Of a stretch of 64,000 bases of DNA, positions 30,001 to 39,190 are shown one piece after another. Origin of the DNA: Podospora pseudocomata (taxonomy: Eukaryota; Ascomycota; Sordariomycetes; Sordariales; Podosporaceae); contig NC_085889.1 in NCBI RefSeq assembly GCF_035222375.1, forward strand, positions 2,046,001-2,110,000. Reading direction: 5' to 3'. Positions within the stretch are counted from its first letter, which is position 1, and every line of letters begins with the position of its first letter. A model generated the notes under the pieces. That model searched no databases, had not been told where the DNA came from, and saw only the letters and a list, made by a program, of their open reading frames with translations. Both the position numbers and the translations under genes were made by a program.

Positions 30001-31828
30001 ACGTGGTTGATAAGCGAGTGACACAGATAAGCGAATGACACACGACGTCGCCACCACGCATCTCCCAGCTTCTTCTCTAGTTTTCTTTACAACACAAATA
30101 TGTCTTGCAAAAACGACGATGCCCAGTTGTTCTTGGCTCTCCAGGCAATGCAAAATGACCCGAACCTAAGCGCTCGAGCCGCTGGTAAGATATATAGTGT
30201 GGATCACCAAAAATGAAGTCGTCGCAGACGTGGCATGCAATCACGACGCGATATTCCAGCCAACTCGCGGAAATTAACCGACTTAGAAGAATCGGTCATT
30301 GTTCAGTATATCCTCGATCTAGATTCCAAAGGATTTCCTCCCCGCTTGTCTGGTGTGGAAGATATGGCGAATCGACTGCTTGCCGAACGGGACGCGTTGG
30401 GCACACAACTTCGTTAAACGGCATCTAAAACTCACCACGCGTTTTAATCGGAAATACGACTACCAGAGGGCCCAATGCGAAGATCCAGAGATTATTCGTG
30501 GCTGGTTTACACTTGTACGGAACACAATTGCGAAGTATGGTATTCTGGAGGTGGACATCTACAACTTTGATGAGACGGGGTTTATGATGGGCATTATCTC
30601 AACTGCAATGGTTGTTACAAGTTCCGAACGATATGGCAGGGCCAAATCAAAGCAGCCTGGTAATCGTGAATGGGTAACTGTGATTTTGGGTGTCAATGCG
30701 ACTGGCTGGGCGATCCCACCATTCACCATTGTCAAGGGGAAATATCACCTCTCCTCTTGGTACGAGAACAGCTCATTTCCCAAAGATTGGGTTATTGCGA
30801 CATCTGAAAATGGGTGGACTACCAACGAGAGAGGTCTAGAATGGATTCAGCACTTCGACAAGCATACTAAGGCTCGAACAACTGGGGCTTATCGCCTCCT
30901 TATCCTCGACGGCCACGAAAGCCTCCACTCGACTGACTTCGAACTTTACTGCAAAGAGAACAATATTATTACTCTCTGCATGCCTTCCCACTCATCTCAT
31001 ATCCTCCAGCCACTCGATATTGGGTGCTTTAGCCCACTGAAAACGGCATACGGCAAGCAGATTGAGGAGATGATGCGGGCATGTATAACCCATATCACCA
31101 AAGAGGAGTTCTTTCCTGCGTTTTTCGCAGCCCACCAGGCAGCGATAACGCGCGACAATATTCAAGGAGGCTTCAGAGGTGCCGGACTTGTTCCTCTTGA
31201 CTCCGAAAAAGTGATTTCACAACTCGATATCTGGCTTAAAACGCCAACGCCCTCGAACTCTCGGCCTGGCAGTGCCCACACCTGGGTCTCTAAAACGCCA
31301 AACAACCCAACTGAAGCCTCTTCACAACCTAATCTCATCAAGTCTCGGATTGCACAGCATCAGAATAGCTCTCCAACTGAGATTTTAAAGGCAGTTGACG
31401 TCCTTGCGAAAGGAACGTCCAGGATAATGCATCAGTTAGCATTATTGAAGGTAGAGAACCAGAGTCTCCGAGCAGCAAATGAAGCACTAAGCAAGCGCCG
31501 AAGGGCCAAAAAGCAACGTGTTCGGCAAGGAGGATCACTCTCTGTACAAAATGCACAGAATTTGCAGGGTCAGAGAGATGTTGAGGCGCAGATAATGGAG
31601 GAAACGCAGGTAGGTAGTGGTCGAAAGCCGAGGACCGAGACGCGTGCGCGACGTTGTGGCAACTGCGGCGAGCCTGGTCATAATGCGCGCACATGTCAGA
31701 TAGTTGTAGAAACGTCCGAGGAAGATAATTCCAAGTAATTTTAATTGTTTTGAGCTGTTTTGGTGGAATTGTTCTTGTATTTGCAGTGTGGGTGCAGGGA
31801 GTGTGGCGCTTTCGCTTATAAACCACGT
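30001..31828 (+). mobile_element. pogo/Fot1-type element, family D
   Basis: Left end ACGTGGTTGATAAGCGAG, right end the inverse of ACGTGGTTTATAAGCGAA, flanked by TA (29999-30000 and 31829-31830); 1828 bases. The subterminal units GATAAGCGAGTGACACA and GATAAGCGAATGACACA are at the left, while only a single imperfect unit is at the right. The only member of this family here. Confidence 0.9.
30100..31738 (+). pseudogene. Family D transposase, nearly open
   Basis: Starts MSCKNDDAQLFLALQAM at 30100. An in-frame TGA (30214-30216, where an Arg codon would be expected in the RRRRG stretch) interrupts the HTH region. A small deletion near 30395 (RDA then LGTQLR) breaks frame before WAHNFVKR. From there the frame is uninterrupted for about 445 codons: NFDETGFMMG, LILDGHESLHS and LQPLDIGCF give the three aspartates, followed by PTPSNSRPGSAHTW, a heptad-like stretch, SKRRRAKKQRVRQGGSLSVQ and the knuckle CGNCGEPGHNARTC, ending at the TAA 31736-31738. 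It is the only copy with the catalytic core and knuckle in one frame. Confidence 0.88.
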
Positions 31829-31830
31829 TA

Positions 31831-32037
31831 TAGTTTAATAAAAGTTAATTGAAATATTTGGTTAGTAAGTTAAATTACTTAACTATACATAATTCGTAGA
31901 AATTGAAATAAATTTTAATTACCCATATAAGTAAAAATATTTCTATCGGTAAATCTTAAACCGATTAAAATCTAAATAAATAACAAAAAATTATATTTAG
32001 ATTTAAGGAAATTTATTTAAAAATCTAAATATAGAAG
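31831..32037 (-). repeat. AT-rich body of the SINE-like repeat
   Basis: AT-rich. Read on the minus strand, it shares the stretch around TTTTAATCGGTTTAA and TATTTATA with the sequence following tRNA-like copy b, so it is the body of copy c. No gene. Confidence 0.4.
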
Positions 32038-32107
32038 AACCTCGAGAGGAATCGAACTTACGTTTCCGACGTAATAGTTAATATACTATATATTATACTA
32101 TAAGGTT
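32038..32107 (-). ncRNA. tRNA-like (SINE-type) sequence c
   Basis: On the minus strand, 70 bases from AACCTTATAGTATAATATA to CGAGGTT: acceptor-like ends pair (AACCTT with GAGGTT), the box A-like block is TAGTATAATATATAGTATA, and the box B is AGTTCGATTCC, one base from the GGTTCGANTCC consensus. This is the clearest of the four tRNA-like heads. The D and anticodon stems cannot be drawn convincingly, so a functional tRNA is unlikely. Confidence 0.4.
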
Positions 32108-32245
32108 AGCAAGTACGAATGAATCTAGGCCTAACTAATACTACATACCTATAGAACTATAACAAAAGGATAAAAACGTATTATTTATAGAGAATAATAT
32201 AAATAAATTTAAGTTTAAAAAAGCTTTATCGTGTTCTTTTATATC

Positions 32246-32317
32246 TAGAAAAACCTCGATAAGAGTCGAAGCTATACTTTGATAAGATAGCCAGCGTACT
32301 ATACGTTATACCATAAA
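32246..32317 (-). ncRNA. tRNA-like (SINE-type) sequence d
   Basis: The minus strand reads ATGGTATAACGTATAGTACGC (box A-like) and GCTTCGACTCTTATCGAGG (box B-like). It belongs to the same group as a-c but is a different subfamily in the anticodon half (CTGGCTATCTTATCAAAG). Degraded. Confidence 0.35.
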
Positions 32318-32379
32318 CTTTAAAAATACAAAGGTATTTAAATATAGTTAATATTATACGTTTTAATTACTTTATAAAA

Positions 32380-32895
32380 TAAAAAGTATATTACCGGCGG
32401 TACTTATAGGATTAAGAAGGAAGGACTAACGATATTAAGGTTTAAAGGAAGGTTAAAAGGTTAGTCGAGGCTTAAGGAGGGATTTAGGAAAGAGAAGTTG
32501 GAAAGAACGGTAACGGATGATTCCGTTATTAAAAAATCCCGAAAGGAAATAAAACGGGTAAATTATTCTTTACGCTTAACCCGCTTTAGCTTTTCTATAC
32601 TATCGAAACTATAAAATATAGCCCGTAATATTTTCTTTAACTAAACCTTCTTTTAACGACGAAGGCAACGTACTTCAGCAACCTTTACTAACTCCTCGGC
32701 TCGCTTTAGTTCGGCCTTTATAGTATTATATTATAATAATTTAGGATAACTAACGTAGAGTAACGCCCAGGGTATTATAGTAAGGAAAAGTACGTCGGAA
32801 ATAAAGAAGAATACTTACGGATAGAAAAAATAAAAGACGTCTGGTTATTTTAGAATTAAAGTCGACGGAGCTTCGACCTAAAAAGAGGGGTATTA
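32380..32895 (+). repeat. RIP-degraded retrotransposon internal 3' block with polypurine tract
   Basis: Starts TTACCGGCGGTACTTATAGG, homologous to 24965 and to the inverse of 28860-29000. It ends in a polypurine tract AAAAAGAGGGG (32880-32890), the expected plus-strand priming site just upstream of a 3' LTR. No readable protein. Confidence 0.55.
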
Positions 32896-33108
32896 TATTA
32901 TAGTTAAGTTAACGGATAGGATAGACTATATACGGGGCGTAATACGTATAACTAATCTCTAGTAGAACTAATTAGGATAGGAGTAGTCTTACTTATAGGA
33001 TTATTGCTAAAGGTTAATGATCCAGGAGACTACTAGGTCTATATATACGGTAGAACTGGCTGGTATAGATAGATAGTTCCGTAATATATAATATAAGTTA
33101 TAATCGTT
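32896..33108 (+). mobile_element. Degraded 3' LTR fragment
   Basis: TATTATAGTTAAG at the start corresponds to TGTCACAGTTAAC of the LTR at 15318 after C-to-T and G-to-A changes. Further on it keeps GTCTATATATACGGTAGAACTGGCTGGTATAGATAGATAGTTCCG in altered form (33030-33080). The LTR ends prematurely near 33108. Confidence 0.6.
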
Positions 33109-33795
33109 AATAAGTTCGTCACAATAACCTATAATACTATATTGCTTTTAATAAACTTAACACCAATGAAACTAAATAATTAAATCCTTTACCAAGTAAT
33201 ATGTCACTTTTCATAGCTTAATTACTACCTTTACGCTTCTTTATACTAATAAAGTTAAAAACCCTGTTATTTTTTCATAATTTCACTTAAGATTGTTAAC
33301 GTTATTTATAATGAAATACCTACTCTATATTTTATGGAATGTATCCAAATTATAGGTCTTGAAATAGAAGAAATAGTAGAAATTATATTTAATACGTCAA
33401 AAGCCTGAGAGACTTTAGTTATTTTTTAATTTTGATTAAATTAAATATATGAAATCAAAGTCCTATTAAAATATGTTACTATAATTACCGAGCTTTATTT
33501 TAAGTTTAGTTAATATTTATATTTCATCTCTTCTTCTTTATTCAAGCATTACCCCGCTTTTTTTACGTTTGAAAAAATATACTTTAATAACGTTTTTATT
33601 AGTCACCAATACTACAAAAACAGTTGAACAATATTTAATCTATTAAATCCTGCAGCTTTTATAAATAACAAAAATTATAGAAACTCACGCTCCTTCAAAG
33701 TGTATCATGTATACTTTCTAATACTTGTTTTAAAAATTTAATAAAAATTTTAAGGTTTACTTATAATTGTATTCTATACCTATTTTTAGTTAAGC
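33109..33795. repeat. AT-rich RIP-like matrix
   Basis: AT-dense, nothing recognised. Confidence 0.5.
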
Positions 33796-33800
33796 GCTAA

Positions 33801-34183
33801 TGTGACGAACCCCTGTATAGAACCTCTGAAAGGGATAGGGGTTGAAGGTAACTTCTGACAATTGGTTCGGTGCAGCTAAACAGTACACAACATGTCTCAA
33901 TGTAAACACAAGATACCGTGAATACAATCTGAATTGCATACTGCGGAACTGTCTATCTACACCAGCCAGTTCCTCTGTATATATAGACCTCCCCTGAGTC
34001 GTGCTCAGTCTGATCAGTACCCCGATCACACTGATCGCTCTGCTTAGTCTGATCAGTGTCCTGATCACATTGATCATTCTTCCTGCACTGTGATTGGCTC
34101 TCCTGGGTGTTTCCCCGTCTGGTCCCTGCTCCCGTGGTTCCACAACCAATCGTTAGTCCCGTCCATATACCAGGGTTGTGACA
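33801..34183 (-). mobile_element. Solo LTR, family 1, with GCTAA target duplication
   Basis: The plus strand begins TGTGACGAACCCC and ends GGGTTGTGACA, flanked by GCTAA at 33796-33800 and 34184-34188; 383 bases. It shares the GAACCTCTGAAAGGGATA, CTGCGGAACTGTC and TATATATAGA blocks with the other family 1 LTRs, in reverse. It contains several TCTGATCAGT/TGATCA short repeats (about 34008-34080). The cleanest LTR of the set and the last repeat before the genes resume. Confidence 0.9.
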
Positions 34184-34270
34184 GCTAACTTTAAACATCA
34201 CTACATTACTATTGAAGCAATTTAAAAAAAATCATGATTGTCTACCATTGCTGGGTTTCCAGTTTATGAG

Positions 34271-37200
34271 TTAGGAGGTACCCAATACTGTAGCAGACTT
34301 GAAGTTATATTCACCGTCTGTTTCCGTTGGCAGCTCGCGGGTCCTCTCAATAGCAGCAAGCTCAACTGGTGGGCCCATAAATTCCTTCATCGCACAGTAT
34401 GATGATGGCCCAGATAATAATCCAGATGTATCAGGGCATGCGAAATTTGCCTGTTTAAAATCGACAATCTCAGCTCATTTCTCTCCACGCCATAAGGGGG
34501 TATTGTTACTTACCCTCCCTGTCATGGGTATCTTTTTAATCCAGCCTGTGGCTCTCGCCGAATCAACCCATGCCACCAGAACATTTTCCTCGTCCGCTAT
34601 GGTCACAAATGACATGGCGAACAATTCACTTTTTGCAGTAAGCTCCTTCGAGTTAGCTACTCTTCTGGTATCGATGGGGCTGGAATTCAAGTTGGACACT
34701 TGAAAAACGTAACCTCTGTCGTTAATGATGACTAGCTCCCGGCCTGAGGGGGAGAAGGCAGCACACTGAATTCTAGTTCCTAGTTTGGTGAATTTACCAG
34801 ACCCGTCAACTTTAATCTCACTCCTGTGTCCGTCCTGCGGCTGTATTAAAATAGGAGTGCCGAATTGGGTCCAAGTCGTAATACAAACCAACGTCTCCTC
34901 GCCATCCGATCCAGGTCGAAATATGGCCGCGGACAAACCGTTGTCCTCTGATTCGTGAAGTGGGATTAAATACCGGCAGGCTGCCAGCTCTTGGAACTCG
35001 TGAAATGGGAATCGCCAAGAAAATATCTGCATTAGGCCCGTTTTCGAACTTCTTGTGCTCGCTAGAAGTGTGAACCCATCCTGAAAGAATGCCACTGTGC
35101 GTTTCTTCAAGGCAAAAACATCATAGTTTTCCTCTCGGTCAATCGCTAATGCTTTTGCCCATAATGTGGATGGGATGCGGTACTCTATAACTGAGACGGT
35201 AGGTTGCACAAGATTCACAATACGCAGCTGTAAGAAGTCGTCAGACTGTGTCGAAAATGGAGAACGATGGTAATGCAAACCGTAAGTTTCTGATCCCTTG
35301 TTCCAATAACATATGCTAAATGAGTCCTGGCGATGGCTGCCAGGATACAAGTGCTCTCTGGCTGAATGGCGCATCATGGCGGGAGGGGAAGTGGCAACAT
35401 CCCACACATGTATGAGCAGCTAAGTCCAAAATAGAGCAAGGGTAGAGCTTTGCGAAAGAGTAACATTGATATTCTTCAACGATTTCCCTCTCCCTTGATG
35501 TTTCTGGATGATAAGGGGAGTCAGAGTGATTTCCTCGAGCTTTTTGGGCTTCAAGCGTAGTCGAAGACAAGGAACTCGAGTCTGCTATTACGCCAGCAGG
35601 TGGTTTTTTGCTAGTTGTAAACTTCAGCCTCCATTTCGACTTTCCTTTCTCCGCCGACGTTACCACGGGGACAGATCTCGGGGTGTTTATGGATGAAGCC
35701 TCATCTGTGTTATGCTGCAGCTGTTTAAATATAGGCGAGTCGTGGGAGAAGGTGGGCCGATCTGTTAGCAAGGCTGGATCAAGCTTGTCATGATGGTCCG
35801 AAAGTTTGCTTCTGTTGTCTGCTTGTGATTATTGATGACGTAGCGGTAATGGGCTTTGGGAGTGATTGAGACTTTGAGGCGACAGAAGCCCAGTATACAG
35901 AGAGCCAATGGGATCTATGGATACAGGGCTGGAAAGGACCATCTTTGGTTGGTGCGAAGAGCCATAGGCTTCGTGTCCGCCCAATTTCCCAGCTCCTATA
36001 CCGAGTGTATTGCCGTATTCTAGTGACGTGAAGCCGCTCGTCTGTGGCTTGGGCGGCCGTAGTAGAAATTGTGTGGGTAAATGACGTTCCAGGCTGACGG
36101 TGTCAGCATCAAGACGGAGTGGTTCCAGTAGTTCCCAGGTTTGCCGTACTGTTGATATCTCCCGTGCAATGGTGATGGCTTCTCCGCAGTGTATGCATCT
36201 TGTTTTGGGTGGAAGCTGTCTAGCAACATGACCATGTTCGGTGGGCTTGCAGAGGAAAGCGATTAGCCACCTTGGAAGAGAGAGAGGGGTTCGTGACCTA
36301 GGAAAAAAAGAGAAGTAAGACTAACAGTATTGATGTCCGTTGGGTTCAACTGAGATGCACCTATGATGTGACATTCCGGGCAATTCACAGAGTACAGACC
36401 AGGCCGCTGATTCGGCATGAACTGCCCACTGGGATTGTGTCCTGAAGAGCAATGTTTCTGATAACCTGAGACATGTTATGGACCATCTCCCGGTCACTGA
36501 CGTGGTGAATAGCCTGACGGGCTACAAGCCTCGCGAATAGAGCATCCAATGCATCCAGTTCGCATTCCTCGACACAGATCCCTGCGGTGTCTTGATGAGA
36601 TAGGTCCAGGGTGTCGGGTAAGACTATACGAAAAATAGTGCTCAGTGTTGCAACCATTTCCACCCGGGAGAATTGGGGGGGGGATACGTAAGGCATCGAG
36701 CGCACTCAGAACCGCATTTCTGGAATGCTCGAGACGCAGTTCTCGAGTCTCCTTGCTGGCAGCATACTGGATTGAGGCGGCAACTACGAATTGCGACACG
36801 TCTCGTAATGCTAGATATTTTACAAGCCAGTCTCCAGAGTAGCCTGCTGGCACAATGTCGGCGATAGCAGCGGGCTGAAGACCAGGGGGGAACGGAGACT
36901 ACGAGACAACATTCGGGTTAGCGGATGACGGACCATGAAGTGCGAGGTAGTATAAAGGTTGGTCCCCCTACCAGCTGCGATGCCAAATTTGGTAGTCCGG
37001 ATGCCAATGCAGGGGGAAGACCCAAGCTGTCAGGGTCAAGGTGGAGTTGGGTAGTGATCTCTTTGCAAGCTGCGAGTGGAAACGAGTTCGGGCCAGGAAA
37101 GCTATCGAAAACCTGCTCCAAGAGACCGTGAATGCGAGAAAAACGCTCACGGCGGTCTCGAGATCGCTGGATCGCTGGGGATTTGGGGTGAAGACTATCG

Positions 37201-37676
37201 AGGGACGGTTAGTCACCTGGTCGCCGAAGGTCACCAGCTTTCGGAAGAACTGTGAATATGGGGCGAGCGTACGTCAGGACGCGAAGGCTGGACAAAAGAA
37301 AACCGGCCAGATATCTCTCTCGCAGCAAACGGTTCTCCCAGATGGTCTCGCGACTCTCATTGATGGTTTGAAGAACAAACTCAACGGACCGCAGAGCCAC
37401 CTCCCAGCTGACGAGAAAACCCAGATACCAAGCGGTGTGGACATTGTCGACGGAGAGGGTCAGCCGTTGGATATCGAATATAGATTTGAGCTGTGAGAGC
37501 AAAGTGATCACCAGTTGCTGGTACGTATCCCGGTCGGAAGCGTCTGCGTACATCCTTTCCAGAGAGAAGCGTCCAAGCAGCTCCAAGACGATGTCATTAA
37601 CATCACTCCGGAGGACCAATGCCCTCCAGACATTCGTTAGCGGCAAGAATAACGACGAAGGCATTGTACTAGCCAT
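34271..37676 (-). pseudogene. Broken large gene: Cys-pair (zinc-like) region followed by a WD40-like C-terminus
   Basis: Read on the minus strand from ATG 37676 (MASTMPSSLFLPLTN), coherent protein sequence can be followed in pieces through several frames to a stop at 34271. A helical N-terminal half (LVLRSDVNDIVLELLGRF...) leads to VPAGYSGDWLVKYLALRDVS, then Cys pairs YSVNCPECHIIG and TRCIHCGEAI, then a beta-propeller-like region with LLIHVWDVA and TRIQCAAFSPSGRELVIINDRG. Frame breaks include the C9 run at 36673-36681 and an A5 run near 35550. In-frame stops include TAA 35829-35831, TAG 35420-35422 and TGA 34475-34477; the first two are what CAA/CAG would become by CpA to TpA change. An acceptor-like CCTAG near 36300 suggests at least one intron. 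Family not recognised. The TAG could alternatively lie inside a short intron. Confidence 0.65.
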
Positions 37677-39190
37677 AGTCATGCGACACCGGGCTTTTGG
37701 AGATAATATGCCGGGACGGAGGGCAGGCAAGGCGAAGGTGATGGCGGTGCCTCTCACGAGGTGCGCACGGGGGCTGCGGGGAGGGCACCGCCGCTTCGCA
37801 CTTCTCAGATGCCTTCCCCAGCTGATTACCGATGATTAAGCCTAATCTTGTTTCGATTGGGCTGTTTTCGCTCTTCATCTGTATGTCAACATCTCCAAGA
37901 GTTGTTGGTCCTGAAGTGCACAATGAGTCGGAAGGACAGGGTAAATTCGGGACAGAAATTGGGAAATGATAGGCAGTTGAGAAAGGGGGGAGGGGTAGGA
38001 CGAGTCTGTACCCGGCCACCAAAGCGAAGCTAAGGACTAGGTTTACGGCTTTGGTGGGAGGGGGTGGAATACCATCTGAGCAATGCCGTGGTCCCCTCCA
38101 TTGGTTTGGGGTTGGCCGGGCAGGGTGCACAGGAACAAGAAGCACGAGGGGGTGAAAGTCTGTGGAATGTAAGTGGCTGGGCTCGCAACCACATCTCACG
38201 GTGGTGCACAAAGTGAACATATACGATGCGAGCCCGGAACAGTTGTCAGGAGAAGCTACTACTCGCCGTACTAATGAAGGGTTGAAAAAGGAGCCATGTG
38301 TGATGTTTGGTTCATCTGTGGCTATTGTGCGAGTCTCTCTGAGCCGGCTCCAAGACCTGTGGTTCAATATGGAATAGGTTGGGAACTCAAGGGACCTAGT
38401 TATCAGGTTGCCACAGCTAAATAGAGAGTTACACTAGGTGTGGAGACATGGGACAGTTGAGGCTTGGCATGAAGATCAAAAGAACGCTAGCACTGGCAGG
38501 GGAAAGTTTCCTCTGGTGTGGCTTGCTGCTTGCATCTACATTTCACCGTTGAAGGTACCGTGCCACTTCTGGTCACCCACATCTGAACCCACATGCCGGA
38601 TAGCGACCTTGTTCAGCTTCTGAGTGGTTGCCATGGCCTACATCTCGACCGCCTGTCGTATCCCGTATTAGATGCCGCTGCTGTACCTCGATACCTCCTA
38701 TACATGATACAGACCAATGGCCGTCATGTCTTAGCTGGCCATGCCTTTTACTGTGCAAGGAAGCACGAAGAACCATCGTCGGAGACGGCTACCAACCTGA
38801 AGAAGTAAGAAAGGGCTATTATTGCCCCGATGTGTTCGCTGGCCACCCACGATACACTGCGGGCAAATATGAGCTGAACCCGGCAATTTTAGAATGTTGC
38901 ATGATTGCCGTGCTGGGTTTGTTTGCTCCTGCCCTGATTCGTTCGTATTTTTAACCCCATGATTATAATGCAGCACCCAACACGCTTTGCCATGCTCCAC
39001 ACCACTTGGAATCCCAGTTTGCTGAAGGAGCAAATTTATAATAACCATTAGTATCCATTCAGTCACCAGCCCTGCCAGGTGTTGGAAACATGGTGGTATC
39101 CAGGACAAGCAACGATTTGATCACGTCCTGATTCCACTTACCAGAACGTTCGACAACTTACTCAGTCTACTAGACCGATTTGTTTTCAGG
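37677..39190. other. Intergenic, no supported gene
   Basis: Between the divergent broken gene and permease. Frames on both strands (for example 37669-38367 minus and 38628-38954 plus) lack conserved motifs and are rich in Pro, Arg, Ser and Cys, as chance frames in GC-normal DNA are. A reading frame continuing upstream of the broken gene's ATG may be its 5' untranslated region. Nothing else identified. Confidence 0.4.

Noticed and set aside
32038-32107. Functional tRNA gene
   Set aside because: Box B is good, but the T-stem and anticodon arm cannot be paired and related copies nearby are degraded; a SINE head fits better.
35380-35470. TAG at 35420 explained by a short intron (weak GTTACT donor, CTTAG acceptor)
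   Set aside because: Possible, but reading through gives a continuous WD40-like strand pattern (NVTLSQSSTLALFWT then LLIHVWDV), and the donor is poor; kept only as an alternative in the gene entry.
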